Shown piece after piece: positions 1 through 11,524 of a stretch of 64,000 bases of DNA. Both the position numbers and the translations under genes were made by a program. The DNA is from Siphonodentalium dalli (Eukaryota > Mollusca > Scaphopoda > Gadilida > Siphonodentaliidae), in assembly GCA_032622095.1 (NCBI GenBank), contig CP136069.1, positions 158,217,043-158,281,042 on the forward strand, in the 5' to 3' direction. The notes beneath the pieces were generated by a model. The model saw only the letters and a program-made list of their open reading frames with translations. It ran no database searches and had not been told where the DNA came from. Every line of letters begins with the position of its first letter. Positions within the stretch are counted from its first letter, which is position 1.

Positions 1-535
1 TTGCTATTATTAATTAATTATAGTTGGAAAGTCTCAATGGTTATGTATTGATAAAACGTACAGTATGAAGCGAGCTGTGATTTAGCGCCCGCGTTGCCTT
101 ATCGCAATAGGCGGCGTCGATCCATAGCCCTGCAAGAACGATGTTCATTCTATACAACCAATGTGTGTTCTCTCTGTTCCATGGGCGGTGTTTCAGTTGG
201 TACGATGAATTACAGCAAAATAAGCCGGAAGCTGTTTCTAAACTCGATGCGCGCTGATTACTATTCGGCGCGTTTTTATTCGATCGCACACTTAGTGTCG
301 GAGCCGATACATTGACAACCCCGGCATAATGTTAAATATCCCACTCAGTTTTTCATTGTGACTTACATATATACCTTTTGGAAATGTTTTTTGAACAAAA
401 GGTGGCCAAGGACGTTCCTAGAGGTTCCAACTCGGGTAAGACCATAACATTTCTAACTATATAGAATTTGGTCTGATAAAATTTCCATCTATTTAGGATT
501 GGTTTTGAATAATACAAAATCCAATACTGGCTTAC
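1..535. other. Non-genic stretch with a GC-richer first 320 bp
   Basis: The first 320 bases are richer in CG and GCGC than the sequence that follows and carry overlapping open frames of 70-80 codons on both strands. None resembles a family I recognise, and neither frame has a convincing exon boundary. It could be the edge of an exon or an old repeat. From about 330 to 535 the DNA is plain AT-rich sequence. Confidence 0.3.
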
Positions 536-1385
536 CCATATAAAAATGTACCTGGGTAAATCCACCCAGGTTTTTTGGGCCGAAACCCAGGTAAAAATCT
601 ATCTACCAAGACATCCACCAACCATCAAGACCCCGCGAAACCTGGGTTTTACCATGATTTACCCACCTGAAACTGGATAAAAACCCTGGTATGGGTAAAC
701 CTGGGTGTAATTACCCAGGTGACCACACCCAGGTGTACCCTACCTGGGTGTTTCCCACCCAGGTCTACCCTGGTGTTTCCTACCTGGGTGTTTCCCCACC
801 CAGGTGTACCATGGTGTTATTTACCCAGGTGTATCCTGGAGTTTCCTACCTGGGTGTTTCCCATCCAGGTTACCTTGGTGTTATTCATCCAGGTGTACCC
901 TGGTGTTTCCTACCTGGGTGTTTCCCACCCAGGTGTACCTTGGTGTTATTCACCCAGGTGTACCCTGGTGTTTCCTACCTGGGTGTTTCCCACCCAGGTG
1001 TACCTTGGTGTTATTCACCCAGGTGTACCCTGGTGTTTCCTCCCTGGGTGTTCCCCACCCAGGTGTACCTTGATGTTTCCAACCCAGGTATACCTTGGTG
1101 TTTTTTTACGCCGGTGTACCTTGGTGTTTTCTTACCCAGGTGGATTTCCCATTGAGATGCACCTGGGTTAGAAAACCCCAAGGTACACCCAGGTAAGGAA
1201 ACACCAAGGTACACCTGGGCAGGAAAACACCAAGGTACACCTGGGTAAGAAAACACCAAGGTACACCTGGGTAAGAAAACACCAAGGTACACCTGGGTAA
1301 GAAAACACCAAGGTACACATGGGTAGGAAACACCAAGGAACACCTGGGTGAATAACACCAAGGTACAACTGGGTGGGGATACCAA
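536..1385. repeat. CCTGGGTG minisatellite in inverted arms
   Basis: From about 690 to 1145 a short unit built on CCCAGGTGTACCTTGGTGTT is repeated in one orientation. From about 1160 to 1385 the same unit runs in the opposite orientation (AACACCAAGGTACACCTGGG), so the array is a large imperfect palindrome centred near 1150. The leading part (536-690) has looser CCTGGGTAAA motifs. The left edge, near CCCATATAAAAATGTACC at 536, recurs in inverse orientation at the edge of the 16.6-16.9 kb locus, so both belong to one repeat family with a defined end. Open frames across the array reflect a unit without stops and are not genes. Confidence 0.85.
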
Positions 1386-2619
1386 AGTGAAATGATGAGG
1401 ATGGCAATGAAGTAGATTTTGATGGGATGCAGGGGTATTGTTATCAATGGAGTTGTTTTAGTATAATAGAACATTAAGGAAACTGATTGTGCAGCAATAC
1501 AAGTTTATTCAAGGACAACAAACTAACTAAAGATAAAATACATGTATAGAAACACATGTAATATATAAATATATAAACTCATTAAACTGCATGGGTTAAA
1601 ACTTACTGACAACAAGAGTTGGGTTAAAATTTTGATTAAAAAACACTTGCAAAGTCCCTCTTCATACATGTATATGGTATGTTAGGCAAGTTACATGTAC
1701 ATGTAGTTGCAATGTATACTAGTACCGGTACATGACATACCGGTGGACACAAAAATCATTATTTTAGTTCCAATGTCATTTACCAGAATACATGTACATG
1801 TTGTACCTTGCAACTACATCTACAGTGAGGTAGTTTTGTCTCATTTAAACTTTCTAAATGGGCTTCTCCCTTTGAATGACATAAACTAATGTGAGTATAC
1901 ACATGAGCTGTGGTGTGAAATACACACCAAAAAATTATTTCTTAGTCTGAGGACATGTTTCCTGTCATTATCTTACTGCTTACAAATATAGATTTGTAAT
2001 AATGTGCTGTAATGCTCCAGAAATAGTCATATTTTGTCCTGGTTCATAAGAACATATTATTTCTTAGTGTTAGGACATGTTGTCTGATATTATTTGACTC
2101 ATAAACCCCCAAATGTACATGTAAACAGAACATTCGGGAAAGAGACACACCATCTTTATCCTGTTTTATATCAGTACTAAGTAGCAATATTGATCAGATA
2201 GCAAAATATGCTATAAATAGATTTCAGATGGTAGAGATTAAACAATCACATTAATTGCACCAACTCGAAACAGTTAACATACCCTGTAGAATACAGACTA
2301 TGATCAAGGAGGGTGTCACACACACCCCCACCCCGCTTTGGTATGTGATATTCAAGCCATTTTCAGGTGGTATGCTATATACATGTACATACCCAATGTT
2401 ATCTGGTACTAGGATTCACACGGCAATATAACCGGCATTCACGATTCAGCAAAAAGGCTAGTATGCAGATATAATAGCAGAAAATTATAAAAAAATTGAG
2501 TATTTTCCAGCTTAAACAGACCCAAGTGATATATTTTTATCTAATTCAGTCTAATGGCTCTTGATATGTTGATGTTTTGGATACTATTTCAGCAAATGCG
2601 AGAAAAAGTGGCTTCTTTG
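1386..2619. other. AT-rich non-genic DNA with ACATGTAC palindromes
   Basis: No gene is supported here. Repeated ACATGTAC-type palindromes occur (for example 1540-1560, 1668-1705, 1790-1800, 2114 and 2383). The region is otherwise unstructured AT-rich sequence. Confidence 0.5.
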
Positions 2620-2960
2620 GGGCATCAGCTTGTCTGAAAAATATATCAAGGTCCCCTAAATCCGATACTACATTTCAGAACAATCCAACCAGTGTCCCAT
2701 GAAATGGTGGATAATAAACTATCATACCAAATTTGATTCAGATTTGATCACACAAACTAAAATTATGATGCGGAAACCAGAAATTAACACGATTCTAAGT
2801 CGAAAAAGGGCCATAACTCTCGCAAAAATGAGCGGAGCACACCTATATTCGAACTTGACCTGTATTTTGGTCTGATAAACTTACATACCACATTTGGTTC
2901 AGATATGATCACACAAACTGAAGTTATCATCCGGAAACCTACAATTTTCAAAGTTTAAAT
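2620..2960. repeat. Dispersed ~170 bp repeat, about two degenerate units
   Basis: Two related segments carry the phrases 'accaaatttgattcagat' and 'accacatttggttcagat', each followed by a GATCACACAAACT-type stretch and a GGAAACC end. They are separated by TCTAAGTCGAAAAAGGGCCA. The same phrases occur in reverse complement at 58.85-59.13 kb, and the AAGTCGAAAAAGG phrase recurs at 21.5 and 21.7 kb. This is an old dispersed repeat and not coding sequence. Confidence 0.6.
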
Positions 2961-2968
2961 GTCTATTA

Positions 2969-3337
2969 GGCGACAACAATTTTTAAGTCTGGTTTACGAA
3001 CATGTGGGCTGATGTGGGGAGAAAAAAAGTAGATGCAGGAGGGGAAAAAAATAAAAATAAAAAAAATTGTCCCCCCCCAATTTATATCAAGTAAATCTTG
3101 AAATTTTACATAAATTTTACAAAAATTGTGAAAAAAAACTTTTCGAATGAAATTCTGAACCAAACAAGACATTTCTTGTCATGAAATACATGAAAATATG
3201 GATCTGCAAATGATCATAAGCAGAACCGGATGCGACAGCACATGAAAATCAGTACGCGTGTAAAAATATTTGGGACAAAAAAGTAAAACAAAAATTCATG
3301 AAATGTTCGTAAACCGGACTTAAAAATTGGTGTCGCC
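2969..3337 (+). mobile_element. MITE with TTA target duplication (PIF/Harbinger-like), copy 1
   Basis: This 369 bp element has inverted termini of about 35 bp beginning GGCGACAACAATTTTTAAGT and is flanked directly by TTA (2966-2968 and 3338-3340). A second copy lies inverted at 12405-12784. The short size, lack of coding capacity, GG start and TWA target duplication fit non-autonomous PIF/Harbinger elements. The superfamily assignment rests only on the termini and target site. The interior has an A-rich run and a run of eight C. Confidence 0.8.
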
Positions 3338-3371
3338 TTATGTGTATATAACTCATATAGCTAACTATTAA

Positions 3372-4305
3372 AGGTGCTCAATCAGATTCGATGGTCCCCA
3401 TATAATTAGATTCCAACAACAACATTTTTTTTAGAAATGCTGCTTCAGTAATATCAGAATCGATTAATTGCCCAAAAATAATGCTAACCACTGTCAACTA
3501 CATGTATAGTATAAAATCGCCTGATACGTTATATTTATCAACATGCTGTTCGACGAAGTTTGACCTTATTATCAACACAAAGCCTCATCATTTTAGAGTT
3601 ATCCATCTTCATCCGCAATTTGGTCTGAGACCGTCGGCTCGTCAAATTTTTCTGGGCCACTATTAAGTATCGATGGTGATAAATATTAAAATTTCAAAAA
3701 TTGATATCTAATAACTCTGAGCTTTGATACATGTAGGTGGGTCCCTCGACTTGATTAAAATATTTTTACCCCCCCCCCCGATTCCATATACATGTATATG
3801 TAAATAGCAAATGAGGGGCACTTAATCGGATTATGCATCTTTAAACTGTATTTGAATTTAAAGATGCATAATCTGATTAAGGGCCCCCTGAATTAATGCT
3901 CGCACATTACTCTTTATTTGGACTTGGGGGGTAAAAGATATTTGGTACGAGTCGAGGAACCCACCACCTATCAAAGCTCAGAGTTATTAGATATCAATTT
4001 TTAAAATATACAATTTTTCACGATCAAGAATTAATAGTGGCCCACGGTCTCGGACCAAATTTCAGATGAAGATGGATAACTCTAAAATCAAGAGGCTTTC
4101 TGTTGATAATAAGGCCAAATTTTGTAGAACAACATGTTGATAAATAACATATGTCAGGCAATTGTATACTTTAGTTGACAGTGGTTAGCATTATTTTAGG
4201 GCAATTAATCAATTCTGATAACGTAACTGAAGCAGCCTTTCTAAATACAAATGTATGATGTTGGAATCTGATTATATGGGTATCATCGAACCGGATTGAG
4301 TACCT
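3372..4305 (+). mobile_element. TTAA-flanked palindromic element, longest copy
   Basis: This 934 bp element is almost entirely one imperfect palindrome. The left arm (3372-3840) and right arm (3855-4305) are reverse complements, including the phrases at 3481-3500 and 4180-4200. The hinge is a TTTAAAGATGCATAATC-type sequence near 3840-3870. The ends are AGGTGCTCAATC and its inverse, each flanked by TTAA (3368-3371, 4306-4309). A TTAA duplication is typical of piggyBac-type and some other DNA transposons. It has no coding capacity. Related copies are at 7804-8272 and, diverged, at 41693-42030. Confidence 0.8.
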
Positions 4306-4309
4306 TTAA

Positions 4310-5448
4310 AATGAACTGTATCCAGTATAAACATGTTAAACCTGATAATTAATTAGAGCATGCAGTCCCTGTTGACATGCGGTATCCGCTGGTAATCTTA
4401 CCACAGTAATATGTGTTAACTGTGATAACCAAGTTAATTGTTTTTACCACAAAAATTCTGAATTCTATCTAGACATTTTGAAACAATAAAAAAAAATTCT
4501 GGTGTGATTACAATGTCAACTTTAAAACAAAATTCATATAAACATCGCATGAAAAATACAGCCTAACTGCAAATGTGAGGTGGACCACATTCTGCGGCGG
4601 TATAACTGACTGTGGTTGATCGCATGAACACGCCTGAATACTGCAGTAATACCCGAGTAATATAAGGCGAGTTGATTAATTAAAGCATAGCTGTAATTTT
4701 ACATGTATGTTCTATAGACTTTGTTGGGAAAGAGAATATAGCTGTGCGACAATGTTAATCCTGATGAGCTAAGTTAGAAATTTTTCAATCGAAACCTCAT
4801 AAAAAAAAATTTAAATTCAGTTCTCAATTTTCGAACACTTCTAGAAAATTGTTCAAAAATATTGTTAAAAGATGCCCATTCGATTTGACACTGTAAATAT
4901 ACCCTGTTCAAGTGTTCCTGCTAATGTGCTATGATGCGGTTGGGTCCTGCTTAATTTCTATGAATTGCACTACCCGCATCATAGCAATTCAGCAGGACCA
5001 CCAGCATCATAGCATATTAGCAGGACCACTTGGCCAGTGGTAAAATAGTTTGTTTTCCATACGGATATGTGTTTTCAAATAATCATGTAATGATATCTAA
5101 CATACATGTATATGATCCCATTTATAGGTTTTATTCATCACGGCCAGATAAACTTTGTATACAGACAGTTTTACCAAACTTAGAATTTTTTTTAGGTGCT
5201 TTCATTGTAGCTGTAATTACTAGTATTAAAAGAGTGCTCAATAAAGTTTGTTTTATCATTTATGCTCATTTGGAATTTGGATGCTATTTAATTCTGTTTA
5301 TCTATATAATTGGCTGCACTGCTAAATTTTGACTCATTTCAGTCATTTGATGTCAGTACATGTAGTTGTCCATCGAAATGGCGAACACAACCAAAGACAA
5401 ATTACAAGAGGAAAGACAACAAATACATTTGATGTGCACTAAAACAGA
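4310..5448. other. Non-genic stretch containing a short hairpin repeat
   Basis: The only clear structure is an inverted repeat at about 4913-5029: GTTCCTGCTAATGTGCTATG in the left arm and its imperfect reverse complement in the right arm, with a GGTCCTGCT motif repeated inside. It is probably a small MITE remnant. An open frame of 100 codons follows at 5030-5332 and has no recognisable domain. Nothing else is supported. Confidence 0.45.
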
Positions 5449-5450
5449 TA

Positions 5451-5615
5451 CAGTAGTGCCCTAAGAAATCGACCCCTTAACCACAGCAGAATTATGTGTA
5501 ACTTTCAGGATTTAGTCGGAAATATGGCTTGTTGCCATTCATCGGAAAGCTCTCCCCGAGTTTAATACCCGTAATTCTGCTGTGGTTAAGGAGTCGATTA
5601 ATTAGAGCATTACTG
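5451..5615 (+). mobile_element. TA-flanked palindromic MITE, copy 1 (right inner arm deleted)
   Basis: This 165 bp element has ends CAGTAGTGCCCTAAGAAATC and the inverse of CAGTAATGCTCTAATTAATC, flanked by TA (5449-5450, 5616-5617). Both arms contain a CAGCAGAATTA phrase. The left arm is complete up to CCATTCATCGGAAAGCTCTC, while most of the inner right arm is missing compared with copy 2 at 7112-7297. The TA target and short TIR suggest a Tc1/mariner-type non-autonomous element. Confidence 0.78.
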
Positions 5616-5617
5616 TA

Positions 5618-7109
5618 GTTACAAATGTATGTCTAGCCTCCTGTTGTGTCACTAATAAGATCTTTAATTCACATACGGTACACATGTACATGTACTATAT
5701 AGTACCCGTTCAAGCGTTTACAAGTGTCAGTCATCGAGAAACTGACCAAAAGTTTTGGTAGTATATAATATAGGCTAGCACTGCACTTGGGCTACATGTA
5801 CATGTACTGTAAGTGATTATAATGTACTATTTTTATATTCTGCTGTGAAAGTGTTGCTGAATGAAATTTAAGTTTACCCCGATATTCTAAGTCCGCTCGA
5901 CTAAGATGGGTTTTTTCTCGAAAACTGATATCTGAATATACATGACTTTTTGTACGTCTTCCACTGGTTGGTATTCCCTCTAAAATGACTAATTTTAACT
6001 GATTAGATTAGCCCTGGTATGGAAAACTCTAACTGTTATAGCCCGATGAGCGGTTTACTGCCAACAGCGGTGATGATATGATGACCAGCGTTGTGCATGG
6101 CATATGTTGATCCAGGTAAAAATGCTACCATACATTCCAAACATTCATTAAATATCTTATTAATAGTAACCCAAACTACACAAGAGACTAGTATAACTAA
6201 GATTGGGCTCGATTAATGATGTGACACTTTCAGTACTTCATTTACTAGTAGCCTGGTACTGGTGGGCCTGGCTACAGATACTTGTTTGGCGTGTTTGAGG
6301 CCTGTGGCACAAGGGCAGCAGAATCAATTAAAATTTCTCTTATTGTAGTGTAGTACATGTACATGAATAGTACCGGTAGTACAGCACACAAAGAGGTATA
6401 TAGTACCGGCACATGTACATGTATTCTCTCTGTTTTCACACATGTTTTTTTTCAATTTAACAACATGAGTCTTTTATGACACATACATGTACTAAAGTGA
6501 AAGTAGGCCTACATGTATATAATGTGCACCCAGTATACCGGTACATGTACTGATATATTACATTGCAATACAGTCCGAGTACAATGATATAGCAAAATTG
6601 TGCATAGTAGAATAACAACCTTTTGTACAAACAGTCCTGACAATGATATACCGGGATATCATGGTGATAGTTCATACATTTGGAATTACCGAATACCTGA
6701 GTTTGTGGATAGACCGCTTCATGCGATGTTTATGTGAATTTTTATTTTTAAGTCGGCATTGCATACGGTAGTCCTATAAACCACACCAGAGAATAGCAAT
6801 TGTCGGTCAGTGACCAACTTCTTATGTTTATGCAATCGATACAATCCGGTTCTGCTTTTGATGTCCAGTTCGATATTTGTGGTGTGTTCTTGTGCAAAAA
6901 TATAATTCTAACTAATGCGCCAAAAATCAGGTTTATAAATTTATCCATTCTTGAGCAAGAGCAACTCGTAAAACTTGTATGGTATAACATTCCAAACTGA
7001 GTATTTCTGCTATCAAACCATATGATAATAATGTTGAACCGGACATCGAAATCTGAACCGCATTTATGGATTGCAGCACGTGATGTTGAATAAACAGTTA
7101 TAGAGGATA
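5618..7109. other. AT-rich non-genic DNA dense in ACATGTAC palindromes
   Basis: No gene is supported. ACATGTACATGT-like palindromes are dense at 5683-5697, 5799-5811, 6355-6366, 6411-6423 and 6541-6550. Short open frames at 6457-6675 and 6748-7000 have no recognisable domain. Confidence 0.45.
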
Positions 7110-7111
7110 TA

Positions 7112-7297
7112 CAGTAATGCTCTAATTAATCGACTCCTTAACTACAGCAGAATTATGTGTTGATGCCATTCATCGGAAAGCTCTCGGTGAGAGCTTTCCG
7201 ATGAATGGCAACAAGCCATATTTCGGACTAAATCCTGAAATGTTACCCATAATTCTGCTGTAGTTAAGGAGTCGATTAATTAGCTCTAGAATTACTG
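7112..7297 (+). mobile_element. TA-flanked palindromic MITE, copy 2 (left inner arm deleted)
   Basis: This 186 bp element shares termini with 5451-5615 (CAGTAATGCTCTAATTAATC) and is flanked by TA (7110-7111, 7298-7299). Its centre is a nearly perfect hairpin, CCATTCATCGGAAAGCTCTC facing its inverse. The right arm is complete, but the left arm lacks the stretch that copy 1 retains. The two copies therefore carry complementary deletions of one palindromic ancestor. Confidence 0.8.
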
Positions 7298-7299
7298 TA

Positions 7300-7799
7300 A
7301 CATGGTTTATAATATACAAATGTATACTGTATGGGAAACATCAGAGGTTTACAAAGTAATAAAAACAGTTGATTTGTTCTTTATTCTTGTGGTTATATAC
7401 ACGTACATACATGTATTCTAAAAATAAATGTCCTTTACAACGTGGATCAATGAAATGCGGTTGTTGCATTTAAAATGCATTGAGGGTGCATTGTGTCACG
7501 CCACTTTGTAAATGCCTTAATGACAGCATTTAAATTAAATGCACTGCATTGGGAATAATCGCAGTCGCATTGAAATTACCGATCATTGCGCCGAAAAAGT
7601 ATACTAGTATGAACACCCAAATAACGATACGATAGTGTATTTTGCAATTTTAGTTATAATTTTGTTTAATTTAAATTCACATCTGAATAATTCTGTGTTA
7701 TTTTCCCACTCCTGGTGTACATGTATATGTTCGGAATCGGACATTCATGATGTAGTTTTCCATTCAAAATGGAATAAACATAAATAAACACTGTTGACA
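7300..7799. other. Non-genic stretch
   Basis: AT-rich sequence with a loose cluster of TGCATT/AATGCA words at 7450-7570. No coding or mobile feature can be supported. Confidence 0.4.
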
Positions 7800-7803
7800 T
7801 TAA

Positions 7804-8272
7804 AGGTACTCAACCCGTAAAGAGGGTCCCCATCTCAACAGATTCCAACAACAACAATCCGATCAGAGGGTCCTATATTACTATTTCTTTGGCTTTGGGG
7901 GTAAAAAATATTTGATTCGAGTCGAGGAACCCATCAAACAAAGCTCAGAGTTATTAGATATTGATTTTTCAAATTTGTTATGTTCTCGAGATGAGTACCA
8001 ATAACTGCCGTAATCTGCTCTGGATGTGTACCTCAAATCTATTCAAACAGACAAGGATGAATAACTCTAAAATCAAGTGGTAATTTTAACGCAATTTTGA
8101 CTGAGTTCTGGGCCAGATAGTATTCCCGATAATGAAAAATAATAGATTTATAAAATCGATATCTAACAAATCTGAGCTTTGATGGGTGACTTCCTCGACT
8201 CGAATCAAATATTTTTGACCCCCGAAGCCATTGAAATAGTAATTGAGAGGAGTTTTATCGGGTTGAGTACCT
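7804..8272 (+). mobile_element. TTAA-family palindromic element, short copy
   Basis: This 469 bp element has ends AGGTACTCAACCC and its inverse GGGTTGAGTACCT. The left flank is TTAA (7800-7803) and the right flank is TTAT (8273-8276), one substitution from the expected duplication. Both arms share the phrase ATTTGATTCGAGTCGAGGAA or its inverse with the element at 3372-4305. It is non-coding. Confidence 0.75.
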
Positions 8273-8276
8273 TTAT

Positions 8277-9188
8277 TTGTTTTATAATCAGAATCTGAGA
8301 ATCATGATTCTCATTTTGATTCTAGTAAAAAGTCTTGATTCCCTGTAGAAAGTGAAACACTAACATTTTGATTATTGCCACCTGCATCAAGACATTTGTT
8401 TGTGAATAAATCAAGGTAAATGTGTTAAAATATGAACGCATTTACAAATGCGTTGCTCCAAAATCGCAAAGTAGATTCGAACATGTGGTCGCTTTTCTAA
8501 GAAATTTGTGAGTGGTCTGTACATGTACATACATGTAAGTTACTTGACCAATTACACAAGGAGTCGAGGGACACAATCAATGAGGACGTTTGTACTAAAA
8601 AAAAAAATTTTACGCAAGGAACGAACACAAGGCCACTTTCTTAATTTATATTATGAGCCAACAAGACAGATCGTAAATCGCTGTTATATGACAATATATG
8701 TGGCCATCATAATGGTCGACAGGCATGACGCCAACAAAAACCAATCTGTCAGGCCAATATAAAGAAGTCGCGACTTATTGCTGGTGGAACCTATTAAAGG
8801 CATCGTTCCATTTCGTTAATAACAACTTACATGTAACATTCACCTCCACCTCTTTACTCTTGGGCTCCAAATAAATATGCATGCACCAGCTGCATCCACG
8901 TTTATTATTTTTCTTGGGAAATCCCCCCCCCCCCCTGCACAGTGCTTATTTGGGTCTGCACGTTTATTAATATTTTGAAGCTATGAAAATTTAAATCAGC
9001 ACAAATTCAAGATTTCTATATGATTCAGATGTAAAAATGATCAACACGTCTACATTAGTTACTAGCTAAACAAGACATTTTGTCATATGTTTATACTTTA
9101 CTGTGAAATTGCGTTTCTTCCGTTCTCCATGAACGGATTCTCAAAATGTTTGGTTTTCCAAAAAACAAGGATTCGAACTGTCTGAACT
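8277..9188. other. Non-genic stretch with poly-C repeat
   Basis: At about 8855-8975 lies a short repeat with a C12 run and the phrase CTTATTTGGGTCTGCACGTT. It recurs at 11370-11480. The rest is AT-rich DNA. An open frame of 84 codons at 8508-8762 has no recognisable domain. Confidence 0.45.
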
Positions 9189-9197
9189 GAACTCCAT

Positions 9198-10875
9198 TAT
9201 TATTATTATTATTATTATTAACATTTGTAGAGCGCCTATTTCACTACAGAGTTGTGTTCATAGGCGCTGGTACATAAAATGTGTGATAAAATATATATAC
9301 AATAAAAGATCATCATACTATAGGATAAAAGAGAGAACACGCGGATAAAATAAGTCTAACAGATGGCAAATCCTAAAACAAATCACAGATATAAATTAAT
9401 TGTTAAAAAAGTCATTCGAAGAGAAACTCCAGATAAAGTCAGTTAAAAATTTCAGTTGAGTCCATAAGCTATTTTAAAAAGATGTGTCTTTAAAAGTTTA
9501 CGGAATTCTAAACGATCATCCGTAAGCCTCAGAACGTCCGGGAGTTTGTTCCAGAACGTTGGAGCTGTGATGGAGAAGGCTCTGTCCCCTAACGTAGGAT
9601 GGTTTGAGTTAGGAAGTGTTAGAAATCTCTTCCCGTCTGATCTTCGCTGCATCGTACCTGAAGTCTTTAAACATACTAGCTCTTTGATGTATTCGGGCGC
9701 TGTTCCTTCAAGAGCACGAAATGTGATCAATATGATCTTGAATTGGATCCTGTATTGGATGGGCAGCCAGTGGAGATTTTGCAAAACTGGACTCATCTCT
9801 GTCCTTCTCGGTACCCTCGCGACAATTCTAGCAGCAGTTTTTTGAACTCGCTCTAATTTCGCGATGAGTGAGCTAGTGATGCCGAACAAGCAACCATTCA
9901 TGTAATCTAGCTTGCTGCTCACAAGTGACTGGATAATTGATTTAGTTGCCGAAACTGTCAAGTATTTTCTTATTTTCCCAATATTTCTCAAATGATAATT
10001 ACATGCTCGACATACATTATTTACATGAGCGTCCATAGACATGTTGGTATCGATCATAGCTCCGAGGTTGCGAATGGATTCACTTGACATGATGGAATTG
10101 GAATCGAGCTTAATAAGAAGAGGAGAATCAAGTTTTGCTAGCTGATGTCTGGTTCCTATAACTATCATTTCTGTTTTATCATCATTTAGTTTTAATTTGT
10201 TTTGAAACATCCAATCCTTCACTTCCGAAATACATTGCTCCACAGTTCCAACGGCATCAACGACAGATTCCTGACTGCCAGCGGAGAATGACACATATAG
10301 CTGGCAATCGTCTGCGTATAGGTGAAACATGAGACCATAGCGGCGGATAATATCTCCTAGCGGCAGTATGTAGCATAGAAAGAGAACAGGGCCGAGAGAG
10401 GATCCCTGAGGAACACCACACTTGAGAGGGACTCTCCTTGACTGACATGGTCCTATTTTCACTGACTGAGTTCTGTTGTCAAGGTATGATGTCAGCCACT
10501 TCAGAGCACTGTCCGTGATACCAAGTCTGCGTTCGAGACGACGCAAGAGGATGGTATGATCAACCGTGTCGAACGCAGCAGACAAGTCTAGGAGAATCAG
10601 AATTATTCATTGCTGAAAGGATGTCATTCTGAACTCGAATAATTGCAGTCTCTGTACTTGAGTGCGATGTGTATGCAGACTGAAACGTTTCTCTCAAGGC
10701 TTCTGTGTTGAGGTGGTCATTTATTTGTTTGACGACAGTGCGCTCGATAAGCTTGGAGACGTATGATAAGTTCGAAACAGGCCTATAATTCTTCAGGTCA
10801 TCGCGATCAAGAGTTGGTTTTTTAATAAGAGGTGTAATCACAGCGTGCTTGGAAGACTCGGGCACCTCACCGGTC
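9198..10875 (-). mobile_element. 5'-truncated CR1/L2-group LINE with 9 bp target duplication
   Basis: A non-LTR retrotransposon copy is inserted in minus orientation. It ends in a (TAA)n tail (9198-9222, read as ATT repeats on the plus strand) preceded by a GGCGCTCTACAAATG-type 3' end. It is flanked by the direct repeat GAACTCCAT at 9189-9197 and 10876-10884, which marks both insertion edges. Only the C-terminal half of the reverse-transcriptase frame is present, as expected for a 5'-truncated LINE. The clade call rests on the RT phrases and the short-repeat tail. Confidence 0.9.
9452..10872 (-). pseudogene. Reverse transcriptase fragment of LINE (one frameshift)
   Basis: This would copy LINE RNA into DNA at the target site; here it is a broken fragment. 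The upstream frame (10872 to about 10590) has the RT motif around LKNYRPVSNL. The downstream frame (10585-9452) has SAAFDTVDH with the first catalytic Asp, GVPQGSSLGPVLF, then YADD at about residue 90 of that frame, and the usual C-terminal region ending LLKTHLFKIAYGLN. A one-base frameshift near 10590-10600 separates the two frames: the AFDT motif continues in the other frame just beyond codons for MNNS. The 5' part of ORF2 with the endonuclease, and any ORF1, are missing through truncation. The catalytic YADD is intact. Such fragments are abundant in molluscs, lancelets and corals. Confidence 0.9.
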
Positions 10876-10970
10876 GAACTCCATGCGTTTGTTTAAATAG
10901 ATGAATAAATAATGGGAAAGACATACAATCCTAGTTCATAATGAATTTAAGTATATAAATATAAATAATA

Positions 10971-11097
10971 AACGGCGGAATCAACGTGGTCATGGGTTTT
11001 GACCGCGTTAACAAAATCAGCAAACTCTGCATGAACCCCGAAGTTTGCTGATTTTTTCTCGCGGTCAAAACCCCATGACCGCATTGAAACCGCCGTT
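10971..11097. mobile_element. 127 bp hairpin MITE
   Basis: AACGGCGG at the left edge faces CCGCCGTT at the right edge. The interior GTCATGGGTTTTGACCGCG and CAGCAAACT are matched by their reverse complements, so nearly the whole element folds into one stem. No clear target duplication is visible. It lies about 90 bp beyond the LINE and is non-coding. Confidence 0.7.
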
Positions 11098-11521
11098 CAT
11101 TTCTTATATGAATAACACAATTTAAGATTGGTGAATTATTTCTTTTGGTTAATTTAATAAACGTACAGGACCAAATAACGATCGTACAGGTGGGAATTTT
11201 ACCTCGATTTTAATAATCGTACATTAGGCACTCAAGAGTAGTACATATTCAAGTATGTGGCAAACCAAAAAAACACCACATGATACATACATGTACCTGT
11301 ACTACATGTTGACTCGTATACCTGAACCTGCTATAAAAATTATTTGGTTAACCACAGTTGATGTTTTGCTCAGAGTTCCCCCTGCACTATTATTTGGGTC
11401 TGTACTTTTATTAACTTTCAATGGAATTTCCCCCCCCCCCCGCACTATTATTTGGGCCTGCACTTTTATTTGGAGCCTGAGAGTAAGTTGCATTGACATT
11501 TATTTTCACGAATTACCATGC
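11098..11521. repeat. Short repeat with poly-C and ATTTGGGTCTGCAC phrases
   Basis: Between about 11370 and 11480 the phrase GCACTATTATTTGGG(T/C)CTG occurs twice, separated by a C11 run, with TTTATTTGGAGCC at the end. The related repeat at 8855-8975 carries GGGCTCCAAATAAA in inverse orientation. Nothing else is supported between 11098 and 11370. Confidence 0.45.
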
Positions 11522-11524
11522 TAA

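Noticed and set aside
691-1474. Open frames of 80-154 codons on both strands rich in PGV, CFLPG and LGV repeats
   Set aside because: They lie entirely in the CCTGGGTG minisatellite, overlap each other in several frames and both strands, and follow from a unit lacking stops.
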